A stretch of DNA of 64,000 bases from positions 2,387-66,386 of the forward strand of contig NZ_LMQC01000002.1 in NCBI RefSeq assembly GCF_001424485.1. Reading direction: 5' to 3'. Origin of the DNA: Modestobacter sp. Leaf380 (GTDB lineage: Bacteria > Actinomycetota > Actinomycetes > Mycobacteriales > Geodermatophilaceae). The notes beneath the pieces are model-generated. The model was not told the DNA's origin and ran no database searches. It was given only the letters and a program-made list of their open reading frames with translations. How positions within the stretch are numbered: the first letter of the stretch is position 1; each line of letters starts with the position of its first letter. Made by a program: the position numbers and the translations under genes. Of this stretch, positions 1 to 8,015 are shown one piece after another.

Positions 1-101
1 GAGGAGGGGGCCCGCCTGCTGGACACCCCCACGCCCAGCCCAGCAACGGTCAGGGCCCGCCCGGCGACCCGGGACAGACGCACACCACGACGAGAAGACA
101 C
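1..101 (-). CDS. 5' end of an unidentified gene, cut by the window edge
   Basis: An open frame runs leftward from a GTG at 101 and leaves the window after 33 codons. A GGAGG lies 8 bases upstream of the GTG, good spacing for this genome. The peptide begins with a basic stretch (MSSRRGVRLSR) followed by a short hydrophobic stretch (ALTVAGLGVGV), which could be a signal peptide or first membrane segment. Too little is present to name it, and the frame could also be fortuitous. Confidence 0.45.
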   Translation of the reverse strand, partial: MSSRRGVRLSRVAGRALTVAGLGVGVSSRRAPS

Positions 102-309
102 AGTGCACACCTCCACCCAGGGTCGACGGACGACGACACCCAGTACAACGGAACCAAGGGGTTCCAGGCACGGGGGCGGACGTCCTCCGATGGGGTGGAC
201 CGGCGGAACCGGCCGGTCACGTTCCGTAGGGCCCCCGGGGTCCCTGGGGCGCCCAGGCCACCCGCGGCACGGCGTCCGAGACCGGTGGCGGGGGTGCGGC
301 CAGCCGCCC

Positions 310-1509
310 TCAGGCGGGGGTCGGGTGCCGCCGGGTGAGGACGGCGGCCAGCGCCGACAGCACCAGCACCAGGACCGCCAGCGCGACAGCGGCGGTGGTC
401 AGCGAGCTGGCGGTCGCGATCTCACCGACCCCGACCACCGGCACCGTGATCCCCAGGTAGGCCACCACGAAGAAGCTCGACGTCACGGCGGCCCGCTCGT
501 CGGGGGAGGCGAGACCACCGACCCGGGCGACCGCGGACTGGAAGGAGAACCCGACGCCGGCTCCGGCCACCACCGCGGACAGCAGGAAGAGCACCAGCGA
601 CCCGGCTGCCAGTGCGACGACGACCAGCGCCGTCCCCAGCGGGAGCAGCAGCGCACCGACCAGAGCGGCGCGGTCCGGGTCCCACCGCTGCACCAGCAGC
701 TGCGCCGCGACCGCGGCCACGAACATCACCGCCACCGACAACCCGACGGTCTGTGGCCCGGGGTCGCCCAGCTCCTGCCCCAGGAACGACGACGTCAGGG
801 AGGTGAACAGCCCGAGCACCGCGAACGCGGCGAACCCACCGACCGCAGCGGCGACGAACCTCGGCCGCCCGGCGCGGGGCACCGACAACCGCTGCGGCCG
901 GACGGCGCCCAGCAGCCCGGTGGTCCGCGGCCGGGTCTCGGGCAGCAGCGGCAGGGCGAGCACCGGCAGCAGCAGGACCAGGAAGGCCACGTAGGGCCCG
1001 GTCGTCGGGCCCGGCAGGTGCTGGGCGACCAGGCCGGAGACGACCGGACCCAGGCCCAGCCCGCCCATGTTGGCCACCGTCGCCAGGGTGGTCGCGGTGC
1101 GCCGGTCGGGGTGCAGCTCGGCGATGGCAGCGGTCGCCGTCCCGGTGGTCAGCCCGACCGAGAGCCCGGACAGCACCCGGGCGACCAGCAGGCCCGGCAG
1201 CGTCGGGGCCAGCAGGAACACCGCGGTCGACGCGACCGCGATGCCGACGGCGAGGGCCAGCACCGGCCGCCGTCCGAGCCGGTCGGACAGGCCGCCGCCC
1301 AGCAGCAGCGCCGTCAGGGTGCCGACGGCGTAGGCGGCGAAGACCACCGTCACCTGCAGCTCGGAGAGGTCCAGGGAACGCACGTAGAACGGGTAGAGCG
1401 GTGCCGGCACCGTCCCGCCGAGCATGACCACCGTGAACAGCCAGACGACCAACCAGACCGCTCCGCGTCCCCGCACGGGGTGACCGTAGGCCCCGGCGTC
1501 ACCGCTCAT
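310..1509 (-). CDS. MFS transporter
   Basis: A 399-residue integral membrane protein of the major facilitator superfamily, probably a proton-coupled drug or metabolite exporter; the substrate cannot be told. The first membrane helix starts near residue 17. The family motif A loop (GGLSDRLGRRP) sits at about residues 72-82, between helices 2 and 3. Hydrophobic segments alternate with short basic loops to the end, and length is normal for 12 helices. Start choice is uncertain: in-frame ATG at 1542 and GTG at 1569 also exist, but the 1542 ATG has AAAGG touching it with no spacer. The gene is divergent from the GNAT-like gene at 1643. Confidence 0.85.
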   Translation of the reverse strand: MSGDAGAYGHPVRGRGAVWLVVWLFTVVMLGGTVPAPLYPFYVRSLDLSELQVTVVFAAYAVGTLTALLLGGGLSDRLGRRPVLALAVGIAVASTAVFLLAPTLPGLLVARVLSGLSVGLTTGTATAAIAELHPDRRTATTLATVANMGGLGLGPVVSGLVAQHLPGPTTGPYVAFLVLLLPVLALPLLPETRPRTTGLLGAVRPQRLSVPRAGRPRFVAAAVGGFAAFAVLGLFTSLTSSFLGQELGDPGPQTVGLSVAVMFVAAVAAQLLVQRWDPDRAALVGALLLPLGTALVVVALAAGSLVLFLLSAVVAGAGVGFSFQSAVARVGGLASPDERAAVTSSFFVVAYLGITVPVVGVGEIATASSLTTAAVALAVLVLVLSALAAVLTRRHPTPA

Positions 1510-1642
1510 CACCGTGGGTGAGTGCGTCGGGCGGACGTTCATCCTTTCGTGGCTCGATCGTCCACGCACGGCGAGCTGCCCTCACGATCAGTCACCGGAG
1601 AGGCCGCCATCCCGGGTGGCCCGAGCTGGATACGGAGCGTCG

Positions 1643-2221
1643 ATGACCACCCCGCACCACGGCCGCCCCCTGCAGGTGCAGCGGCTGCAGACGGTCCCCG
1701 CCGACCTGGTCGACTCCTTCTACGAGCTGTACCGCGCCGCCTTCGAGCCGCTGCGCACCCTGGCCGCGGCCCGGCACGTGCTGTCCCCCGCGGAGTTCGC
1801 CGAGGAGATGGCCGACGAGCGCATCGACAAGTACGTGGCCTTCGGCGAGGACGGCACCGCCCTGGGGCTGACCACCTTCACCGGCGACCTGACCGCCGTC
1901 CCCTGGATCGAGCCGGCCTACTTCGCCGCCCGGCACCCCGCCCACGCCGCCCGGGACGCCATCTACTACCTGGGCTTCACGCTCACCCACCCCGACGTCC
2001 GCCGCAGCCTGGTCTTCCGCACGACCCTGCAGCCGATCATCGACCGGGTCGTCGCCGACCGGGGCGTCGTCGCCTTCGACATCTGCGCGCACAACGACAC
2101 CGTCCAGCACATGAGCGCGACGTTGGAGCAGTGGATGGTCGGCGCCTGCGACGGCACGATGCGCGCCCCCGACCGGCAGACCTACTACGAGATGGAGGTC
2201 CACGGCCCCCGCGTCGCCTGA
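1643..2221 (+). CDS. GNAT-like hypothetical protein
   Basis: A 192-residue soluble protein. The layout (an N-terminal 'FYELYRAAFEPL' helix, a central 'YVAFGEDGTALGLTTF' strand pair, then a catalytic-fold-like second half) resembles the Gcn5 N-acetyltransferase fold, but I cannot point to a clear acetyl-CoA loop (Q/RxxGxG/A), so activity is unproven. The ATG at 1643 is chosen because GGAG lies 5 bases upstream; the open frame itself extends further 5'. It may form a divergent pair with the MFS transporter, which would fit an antibiotic-modifying or protective role, but that is only context. Confidence 0.7.
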   Translation: MTTPHHGRPLQVQRLQTVPADLVDSFYELYRAAFEPLRTLAAARHVLSPAEFAEEMADERIDKYVAFGEDGTALGLTTFTGDLTAVPWIEPAYFAARHPAHAARDAIYYLGFTLTHPDVRRSLVFRTTLQPIIDRVVADRGVVAFDICAHNDTVQHMSATLEQWMVGACDGTMRAPDRQTYYEMEVHGPRVA

Positions 2222-2382
2222 CCCGTGCCTGGTGGGACCACTGCGTCACGCGGAGTGCTGAGGACGCAGTCCCGCGGCCGAGTGCGTCCGGAGCACTCGC
2301 GGTCCTCGTCCACAGGTGCGGTCGGTGTCCACAGATCGTGGCGAGGGGCTGTCGGCCGGCCTCCGGGGGGCAGCTTGGGGCG

Positions 2383-3291
2383 GTGACCGTCGACCTCCGT
2401 GCGCTCCTGGGCCCCGACGGCGTCGCCCGCGTCGCGGACCTCGCGGCGCTCACGCATCGCACCAGCGTCAGTCGGTGGGTGGCCAGCGGTCGACTGCTCC
2501 GCCCTCTGCCGGGGCTCGTCGCGCTGCCGGAAGCGGCTGGGCACTGGCGGCCGCGTGCCCGGGCAGCGGTGCTCTGGAGCGGTGGCCTGCTGGCGGGCCG
2601 GTCCGCCCTCGCGGCGTGGGACGTCGTCGCGCAGCCGGGACCGGTGGTCCACGTGGCAGTCGGCCGGACGCAGAACATCCCCCCGTTGCCTCCGTGGCTT
2701 CGTGTCCACCGCGTCGATCGACCCGGCGGTCGGGTGCAGGACGGTCTCCCGGTGACGGGGTTGGCTGCGTCGTTGGTGGACGCCTGGGGTCACGCCCACG
2801 CCCCCGGCAACCCGCCGCTCCCGGTCGAGGTGGCGCGCGCGGGCGTCATCGGGGCCGTCCGGCGCCGGATGGTCACGGCGGGTGCGTGCCGGGAGGCGGC
2901 GGCCGGACTCCCGAGGCTCGCGGGCCGCTCCTCGCTCACCGGGCTGCTGGACCTGGTGGACGGCGGCTGCCAGAGCGAGTTCGAGGTCTGGGGCCTGCGG
3001 CACCTGCTCGACGTCCCGGGCCTCCCGCCGGTGCGGCAGCAGCTCCCGCTGCGTACGCGCATCGGGACGCTGCACCTGGACGGTGCGTGGGAGGACGTCC
3101 GGCTGGGGGTCGAGCTGGACGGCGCGGCCTGGCACCGGCAGCCCGACCAGCGGGAGCGCGACCTGCGCCGGGACGCCGCCGCCCTCGCCGAGGGCTGGGT
3201 GGTGGTCCGGGTCAGCCACCGGAGGGGCACCACGGAGCCGGGAGCCGTCCGACTGGACCTGGCCCGCGCGTACGCCGCTCGGCGGCGTTGA
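2383..3291 (+). CDS. DUF559 / AbiEi-like endonuclease-fold protein
   Basis: 302 residues from a GTG at 2383. The N-terminus (about 1-60) has the pattern of AbiEi-type winged-helix proteins: 'VADLAALTHRTSVSRWVASGRLLRPLPGLVAL', i.e. an HTH followed by the 'GRL..l..G.' wing. The C-terminal third looks like the DUF559/Vsr PD-(D/E)XK nuclease fold: a conserved E in 'SEFEVWGL', a D in 'LDGAWEDVRL', and 'GVELDGAAWH' followed by basic 'RERDLRRDAA' and a 'GWVVVRVS' strand. Proteins of this class are common as single genes in actinomycetes and their function is not settled; homology to type IV antitoxins covers only the N-terminal part. No toxin partner is adjacent. A strong terminator follows. Confidence 0.75.
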   Translation: MTVDLRALLGPDGVARVADLAALTHRTSVSRWVASGRLLRPLPGLVALPEAAGHWRPRARAAVLWSGGLLAGRSALAAWDVVAQPGPVVHVAVGRTQNIPPLPPWLRVHRVDRPGGRVQDGLPVTGLAASLVDAWGHAHAPGNPPLPVEVARAGVIGAVRRRMVTAGACREAAAGLPRLAGRSSLTGLLDLVDGGCQSEFEVWGLRHLLDVPGLPPVRQQLPLRTRIGTLHLDGAWEDVRLGVELDGAAWHRQPDQRERDLRRDAAALAEGWVVVRVSHRRGTTEPGAVRLDLARAYAARRR

Positions 3292-3301
3292 TCACCGGCG
3301 G

Positions 3302-3353
3302 AGGGAGTGCTGGCGCACCGTTCTGGGCTCAGACCGGTGCGCCGGCACTCCCT
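3302..3353. terminator. Bidirectional terminator, 19-bp stem
   Basis: Left arm 3302-3320 pairs with right arm 3335-3353 over 19 bases with one G-T mismatch and a 14-base loop. It lies between two convergent genes (ends at 3291 and 3382). There is no T-run, as is usual in GC-rich actinomycetes. Confidence 0.8.
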
Positions 3354-3381
3354 GTCCGACGACGGGCGCCGGGCGCCGGGG

Positions 3382-4665
3382 TCAGCGGGGGAAGGGGTCC
3401 CTGGCCAGGCCGAGCTGGCTGACGCCGAGGTAGCCCGAGCGGAAGCCGGCCTCGCAGTAGGCCAGGTAGAACTCCCACATCCGGCGGAAGGTGCCGTCGA
3501 AGGAGCCCTGCAGCTCCGGCCACGCGGCGATGAAGCGCTCGCGCCACATCTGCAGGGTGACCGCGTAGTGCGGGCCCAGGTCGCGGCGCTCGACGATGGA
3601 CAGGCCGGTGTGCGCGGTGAGGTTGTCCTCGATGGAGCGGATCGAGGGGATGATCCCGCCGGGGAAGACGTACTTGTGGATCCAGGTGTAGCTGCGCCGG
3701 GTCGCCGTCATCCGGTCGTGCGGCATGGTGATCGACTGCAGGCCGACCCGCCCGCCCGGCGCCAGCAGGGTGTCCAGGGCGGTGAAGTAGGTGGCCCAGA
3801 ACTGCTCGCCGACGGCCTCGATCATCTCCACGGAGACGACGGCGTCGTACTGGCCGGTGGCGTCCCGGTAGTCCTGCAGCTTCACGTCGACCAGGTGCGC
3901 GACGCCCGCGGCCTCGGCGCGGGCCCGGGCGAGGGCCTGCTGCTCGGAGGACAGCGTGAGCGTGGTGACCCGGGCGCCGCGCTGGGCGGCGCGGATGGCC
4001 AGGGCGCCCCAGCCGGAGCCGATCTCCAGCACGTGCATGCCCTCGCCGACCCGGGCCATGTCCAGCACGCCGTCGATCTTGCGGAGCTGGGCGGCGTCCA
4101 GGTCGTCGCCGGGCTCGAACCAGGCCGAGGAGTAGGTCATGGTCTCGTCGAGGAAGGCCTCGAAGAGCTCGTTGGACAGGTCGTAGTGCCGGCTGATGTT
4201 GTGCCGGCTGTTCTCCTTGGTGTTCACCTCGCCGATGGGCTGGGTGCGCTCCACCAGGTGCCGCAGCCGCTGCAGCGCCGGGTGCACCAGCGAGGCCATC
4301 CGGGCGGCGAACGGGGTGAGCAGGTCGGCCAGGTCGGTGTCCGGGCCGGTCGTCCAGTCCCCGGTCATGTAGGCCTCGCCGAAACCGATCTTGGCGTCGG
4401 CGCCGAGCCGGTGGAACACGTTGGCCGGGCGGACCATCCGCATCGTGGGGGCGTGCCGGTCGCCGGCACCGAGCACGGTGCCGTCGGGGAAGACCACCCG
4501 CACCGGCAGCGTGGAGACGGCGTGCCGGAACAGCCGCTCGGCGACCGCGGCCCGGAACGGGTCCCGCGGCGGGGTCGCCAGGCCCGGCCAGTGCGCCTCG
4601 TCCGGACGGGGCACGGGGAAGCGCGCGTCCTCGGTCCGGCTCGTGTTGTGGTGCACCGTCGTCAT
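3382..4665 (-). CDS. Cyclopropane-fatty-acyl-phospholipid synthase family methyltransferase
   Basis: 427 residues. It should transfer a methyl group from S-adenosylmethionine to the double bond of an unsaturated acyl chain in membrane phospholipid. SAM motif I (VLEIGSGWG) is at 212-220, preceded by the family block 'YDLSNELFEAFLD..MTYSSAWF' at 161-183. The N-terminal 120 residues match the lipid-binding extension of the family. The ATG at 4665 overlaps the stop of the DUF1365 gene by four bases (ATGA), so translation is probably coupled. It is the last gene of a four-gene leftward operon. The accompanying FAD oxidoreductase and DUF1365 protein suggest the product may be further modified, for example to a methyl-branched or furan acid. 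Confidence 0.92.
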   Translation of the reverse strand: MTTVHHNTSRTEDARFPVPRPDEAHWPGLATPPRDPFRAAVAERLFRHAVSTLPVRVVFPDGTVLGAGDRHAPTMRMVRPANVFHRLGADAKIGFGEAYMTGDWTTGPDTDLADLLTPFAARMASLVHPALQRLRHLVERTQPIGEVNTKENSRHNISRHYDLSNELFEAFLDETMTYSSAWFEPGDDLDAAQLRKIDGVLDMARVGEGMHVLEIGSGWGALAIRAAQRGARVTTLTLSSEQQALARARAEAAGVAHLVDVKLQDYRDATGQYDAVVSVEMIEAVGEQFWATYFTALDTLLAPGGRVGLQSITMPHDRMTATRRSYTWIHKYVFPGGIIPSIRSIEDNLTAHTGLSIVERRDLGPHYAVTLQMWRERFIAAWPELQGSFDGTFRRMWEFYLAYCEAGFRSGYLGVSQLGLARDPFPR

Positions 4666-5498
4666 GGCCTGTCCTCGTTCGCGGTCGGGGCGTGCTGCCG
4701 GGCAGTGTTCGCAACGACCCCGGCAACCGGATCATGCGGGGGGCGGGGGACCAGCGGCAGACGCCGTGCCCACAGGCGGATGCCCTGGAAACGGATCAGC
4801 GTCGACACCCACAGGCTCATGAGGGGCCAGCGCACCAACCGGGTGACGACGGCGCGCGTGGTGGCCGCCGTGGACCGCCCCCGCAGGGTGGCCACGAACG
4901 GCGTCCGGCCGCCCACCTGCAGCGCCATGGTCACGTGCAGCTGCTCCCCGGGGCCGGTGAACCGCATCAGGTAGCGGCCGTCGACGGTGTTGAACGGGGA
5001 GACGTAGAAGTCCTTCTCGGCCTGCGCGCGCCCGGCGTCGTCCGGCCGCAGCAGGTAGGCGTGCCGCTCGCCGTAGGTGTTGTGCACCTCGGCGACGATG
5101 CAGGCCAGCGAGCCGTCGGCCCGGTAGCACCAGTGGGTGGACAGCGGGTTGAACACGTGCGGCCCGCTGCGGGCGTTGGCCAGCATCACCACCCGAGCGA
5201 CGTCGTCCACGCCGTTCAGCGCGGCGAAGTGCGCCACGTTGGCCTTGATCGTCGACGACGGGTCACCCAGGTGGTCGGCGGCCTCGAACCGGGCGGCCCA
5301 GCCCAGCCCGCGGGGGAGCCGGGGCAGGTCGTCCAGGTCGACCAGCCACAGGTAGCCGCCGTGGTCGAAGGTGTGGCGCAGCGGGGCGGAGCGGGTGTGC
5401 CCGACCCGGACGTCGTACAGCGCCGGCGTCGCCACCGGGGTCCAGTCCTGGACCGTGCCGACGGTCGGGTCCGGGTCCGCCTGCACCCCAGCGGTCAC
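4662..5498 (-). CDS. DUF1365 family protein
   Basis: 278 residues from a GTG at 5498. Family landmarks are visible: the N-terminal 'YDVRVGHTRSAPLRHTF', 'FNPLSTHWCY', 'EVHNTYGERHAYL' and 'FYVSPFNTVDGRYLMRF'. The biochemical role of DUF1365 is unknown to me, but it is regularly encoded with CFA-type methyltransferases and amine-oxidase-like FAD proteins, so a step in membrane fatty-acid modification is likely. Both ends overlap the neighbouring genes by four bases (5495-5498 upstream, 4662-4665 downstream). The start is fixed by that overlap rather than by a strong ribosome site. Confidence 0.88.
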   Translation of the reverse strand: MTAGVQADPDPTVGTVQDWTPVATPALYDVRVGHTRSAPLRHTFDHGGYLWLVDLDDLPRLPRGLGWAARFEAADHLGDPSSTIKANVAHFAALNGVDDVARVVMLANARSGPHVFNPLSTHWCYRADGSLACIVAEVHNTYGERHAYLLRPDDAGRAQAEKDFYVSPFNTVDGRYLMRFTGPGEQLHVTMALQVGGRTPFVATLRGRSTAATTRAVVTRLVRWPLMSLWVSTLIRFQGIRLWARRLPLVPRPPHDPVAGVVANTARQHAPTANEDRP

Positions 5499-6808
5499 CA
5501 GCCGCTGCCGAGGGACTCCGCGGCCCGCACGCCCGACGCGCAGCCGTCCTCGTGGAAGCCCCAGCCGTGGTACGCCCCGGCGAAGGCGGTGCGCCCGGTG
5601 TTGAGCGCGGGCAGCCGGCGTTGGGCGGCGACGGACTCCGGGGTGTAGGTCGGGTGGTCGTAGACCATCCGGCGCAGCACCGTCGTGGGGTCGATCCGGT
5701 CGGTGGCGTTGAGGGTGACCAGGTAGTCCACCGGCTCGTCGATCGCGTGCAGCTTGTTCATCCAGTAGGTCACCTGGACGGCCTGGGTGTCGTCGGCGCA
5801 GCCGGGCATCCGGTAGTTCCAGGACGCCTTGGCCTGCTCGGCGCGCGGCATGATCGAGGCGTCGGAGTGCAGCAGGGTCTCGTTGCGCGAGTACTCGAAC
5901 GCGCCCAGGGTGGCCCGCTCGGCGTCGGTCGGGTCCCCGAGCAGTGCGAGGGCCTGGTCGGGGTGCGTGGCGACGACGACGACGTCGGCTGCGTGCCGCT
6001 GCCCGTCGGCGTCGGTGAGCTCGACGCCGTCGACGTGCCGGGTGAGCGTGGTGATGCCGGCGCCGGTCTGCACCGCCGTCAGGCCCTTGGCGGCCTTCTC
6101 GACGTAGGCCCGCGAGCCGCCGGTGACGGTGCGCCACTGCGGGGAGCCCGAGACCGAGAGCATCCCGTGGTTGGCCAGGAAGCGGAACAGGTAGACGGCC
6201 GGGTACTGCAGCGACAGCCCGGTGCCCGAGGACCACACGCAGGACACGACCGGGACCATGAAGTGCGCGACGAAGTAGTCGGAGTAGCCGCCCAGGGCCA
6301 GGAAGGCGCCGAGGGTCAGGCCGTCGAACTCGCTGGTCCCGCCGCCGCCGCGCTCGTGGTCGGCGCCGGCCAGCTCGAGCAGCCGGTGGGCCTGGCGGTG
6401 GAACCGCTTCACCTCGACGAGCATCCGCAGGTAGGCCGGGTTGGCCAGCTGCTTCTTCTGCGCGAAGACCCCGGACAGCCCGCGGGCGCCGGCGTACTCC
6501 AGCCCGCAGCCCTCGCAGACGATCGACATGCTCATCTCGGTGGGCTGGGTGGACACCCCCAGCTCGGCGAAGAGCTTGAGCAGGTTCGGGTAGGTCCGCT
6601 CGTTGTGCACGATGAACCCGGTGTCGATGGGGACGACCCGGTCGTCCGGCGTCGCCACGTCGTGGGTGTGCGCGTGCCCGCCGAGCCGGTTGTCGGTCTC
6701 GAAGAGGGTGACGTCGTGGGTGCGCTGCAGCAGGTGCGCCGCGGTCAGCCCGGAGACCCCGGACCCGACGACGGCGGCGCGGGGGCGCGCCATGGCCGCG
6801 GCCGTCAC
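5495..6808 (-). CDS. NAD(P)/FAD-dependent oxidoreductase (amine-oxidase fold) of the CFA cluster
   Basis: 437 residues. The dinucleotide-binding motif VVGSGVSG is at 13-20, followed by an acidic strand end (LFETDNRLGG) that contacts FAD ribose. The rest resembles flavin amine oxidases/desaturases ('GFIVHNERTYPNLLKLFAELG'). In this context it is expected to oxidise or reduce the acyl chain handled by the CFA-type methyltransferase; substrate not shown. The GTG at 6808 overlaps the upstream stop in a GTGA. An in-frame ATG at 6793 is the alternative and would begin 15 bases later. The gene ends in another GTGA overlap with the DUF1365 gene. Confidence 0.88.
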   Translation of the reverse strand: MTAAAMARPRAAVVGSGVSGLTAAHLLQRTHDVTLFETDNRLGGHAHTHDVATPDDRVVPIDTGFIVHNERTYPNLLKLFAELGVSTQPTEMSMSIVCEGCGLEYAGARGLSGVFAQKKQLANPAYLRMLVEVKRFHRQAHRLLELAGADHERGGGGTSEFDGLTLGAFLALGGYSDYFVAHFMVPVVSCVWSSGTGLSLQYPAVYLFRFLANHGMLSVSGSPQWRTVTGGSRAYVEKAAKGLTAVQTGAGITTLTRHVDGVELTDADGQRHAADVVVVATHPDQALALLGDPTDAERATLGAFEYSRNETLLHSDASIMPRAEQAKASWNYRMPGCADDTQAVQVTYWMNKLHAIDEPVDYLVTLNATDRIDPTTVLRRMVYDHPTYTPESVAAQRRLPALNTGRTAFAGAYHGWGFHEDGCASGVRAAESLGSGW

Positions 6809-7158
6809 TTGCCGGCCCCCTTGAGGGACGCCGCGCACAGCGCCGCGTAGCCCAGCGCGACCGCCAGCGACTTGGCCTTCTTGTCCCCGGTCGGGGCGTT
6901 GAGCCCGAAGGAGACGGCGTCGGTGAGGTCGGAGACGATCCGCATCACGGTGGCGGCCTGCAGCTGCGGGCCGGCCGGGGCGACGGTCATCGCCACGCCG
7001 ATCGCGATGTCGCGGGCGCCGAGGGAGTGGTGCAGGGTGCGCAGCGCCCGGGACGACGGGCCGAGGCCGGCGGCGTTGCCGTAGAGGTCGGTCTTGACGA
7101 ACTCGAGCACGCCGAAACCGGCGGTGGCGACTCCGAGCACACGGGACAGGACGGGCAT
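6805..7158 (-). CDS. Small membrane protein heading the CFA operon
   Basis: 117 residues with about three or four hydrophobic segments ('VLGVATAGFGVLEFV', 'DIAIGVAMTVAPAGPQL', 'LAVALGYAALCAASL'). It resembles small DUF4267-like membrane proteins, but I do not assign a function. GAGGAG sits 6 bases before the ATG at 7158. The gene overlaps the FAD oxidoreductase by four bases, so it is co-translated with the lipid-modifying genes and may anchor or regulate them. Confidence 0.75.
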   Translation of the reverse strand: MPVLSRVLGVATAGFGVLEFVKTDLYGNAAGLGPSSRALRTLHHSLGARDIAIGVAMTVAPAGPQLQAATVMRIVSDLTDAVSFGLNAPTGDKKAKSLAVALGYAALCAASLKGAGK

Positions 7159-7220
7159 TCTCTACTCCTCGGCAGGGTGGGGCCTTCTCGGCACCGGTCC
7201 TCACCCCGAGGAGCGGGCCG

Positions 7221-7916
7221 TCACAGCGGGACGGCCAGGCCCTCCGGGCTCGGTTGCTGGAGGGCGTTCGTCACGTCCTCGCGCATCGGTTCGAGCCCCG
7301 TGCCGGCGAGCACGATGTCACGGGCGAACTCGTGCCAGCGGTGGGCCCTGCGCAGCATGGTGTGGCCGCCGGGCGTGGTGAAGCGCGCGACGCGCGCGCC
7401 GGCCCGCCGGGCGCGCACCGCGAAGTCCGCGGAGAGCCGCGCCGGGACCCACCGGTCACCGGACCCGTGCAGGATCGCGACGGTCTGGTCGCGCAGGTGC
7501 ATGACCGGCTCGCCGGGCGGGGTCCAGGGCGCCAGCGCGCAGACGGCGGTGACCTGCGGGTCGCCGCCGGCCTTGAGCGCGGCCCGCCCGCCCATGGAGT
7601 GCCCGACCAGCACGATCGGCACGTCCTTGCCCAGGTCGTCGCGCAGCGCGTCGATGGAGTGCTGGACGTCGCGGTAGGCGTCGGCGGCGTCGCCGTTCCA
7701 GCCGGCCACCCGGTACCGGACGAGGGCGGTCTCGATGCCGCGCGGGCCCAGGTCGTTGCGCACGTAGGCCTCGAAGGCGCGCATCCGGACCAGGGAGAGG
7801 GCCTTCTCCTTGGGCGGGGCGATGCTGGCCGCCGTCCCGCCGTGGCAGAACAGCGCGACGCCGCGGGTCTCGCCGTCGACGGGGTGACGCTCGAGCTGGG
7901 GTTCGGTCACGGACAC
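7221..7916 (-). CDS. Alpha/beta hydrolase
   Basis: 231 residues, single alpha/beta-hydrolase domain. The nucleophile elbow is GHSMGG (about residues 104-109), the acid is probably the D in 'HGSGDRWVP', and the histidine is in 'TPGGHTML'. An oxyanion-side 'FCHGG' is near residue 30. It resembles dienelactone hydrolase-like esterases with unknown substrate. Start is a GTG at 7916; another GTG at 7910 is equally possible because neither has a clear ribosome site. It ends 62 bases before the CFA operon start and could be read into that operon. Confidence 0.85.
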   Translation of the reverse strand: MSVTEPQLERHPVDGETRGVALFCHGGTAASIAPPKEKALSLVRMRAFEAYVRNDLGPRGIETALVRYRVAGWNGDAADAYRDVQHSIDALRDDLGKDVPIVLVGHSMGGRAALKAGGDPQVTAVCALAPWTPPGEPVMHLRDQTVAILHGSGDRWVPARLSADFAVRARRAGARVARFTTPGGHTMLRRAHRWHEFARDIVLAGTGLEPMREDVTNALQQPSPEGLAVPL

Positions 7917-8015
7917 TCGTCGATCGTGGGCGCTGTGCGGACGTCCTGCACCCCCGAGGGGTGATCGCGGCCCGATCGGCTCATGTGATCCTCACCGCGC
8001 GCCGAAGGGACGACC

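Noticed and set aside
103-1521. A 472-codon plus-strand open frame
   Set aside because: It lies opposite the MFS transporter and has a Gly/Arg/Gln/His-rich composition with no family motifs; it is an antisense shadow of GC-rich codons.
2383-3291. Type IV toxin-antitoxin system
   Set aside because: The AbiEi-like N-terminus is present, but no AbiEii-type nucleotidyltransferase gene is adjacent, and the C-terminal half is a DUF559 nuclease-like fold.
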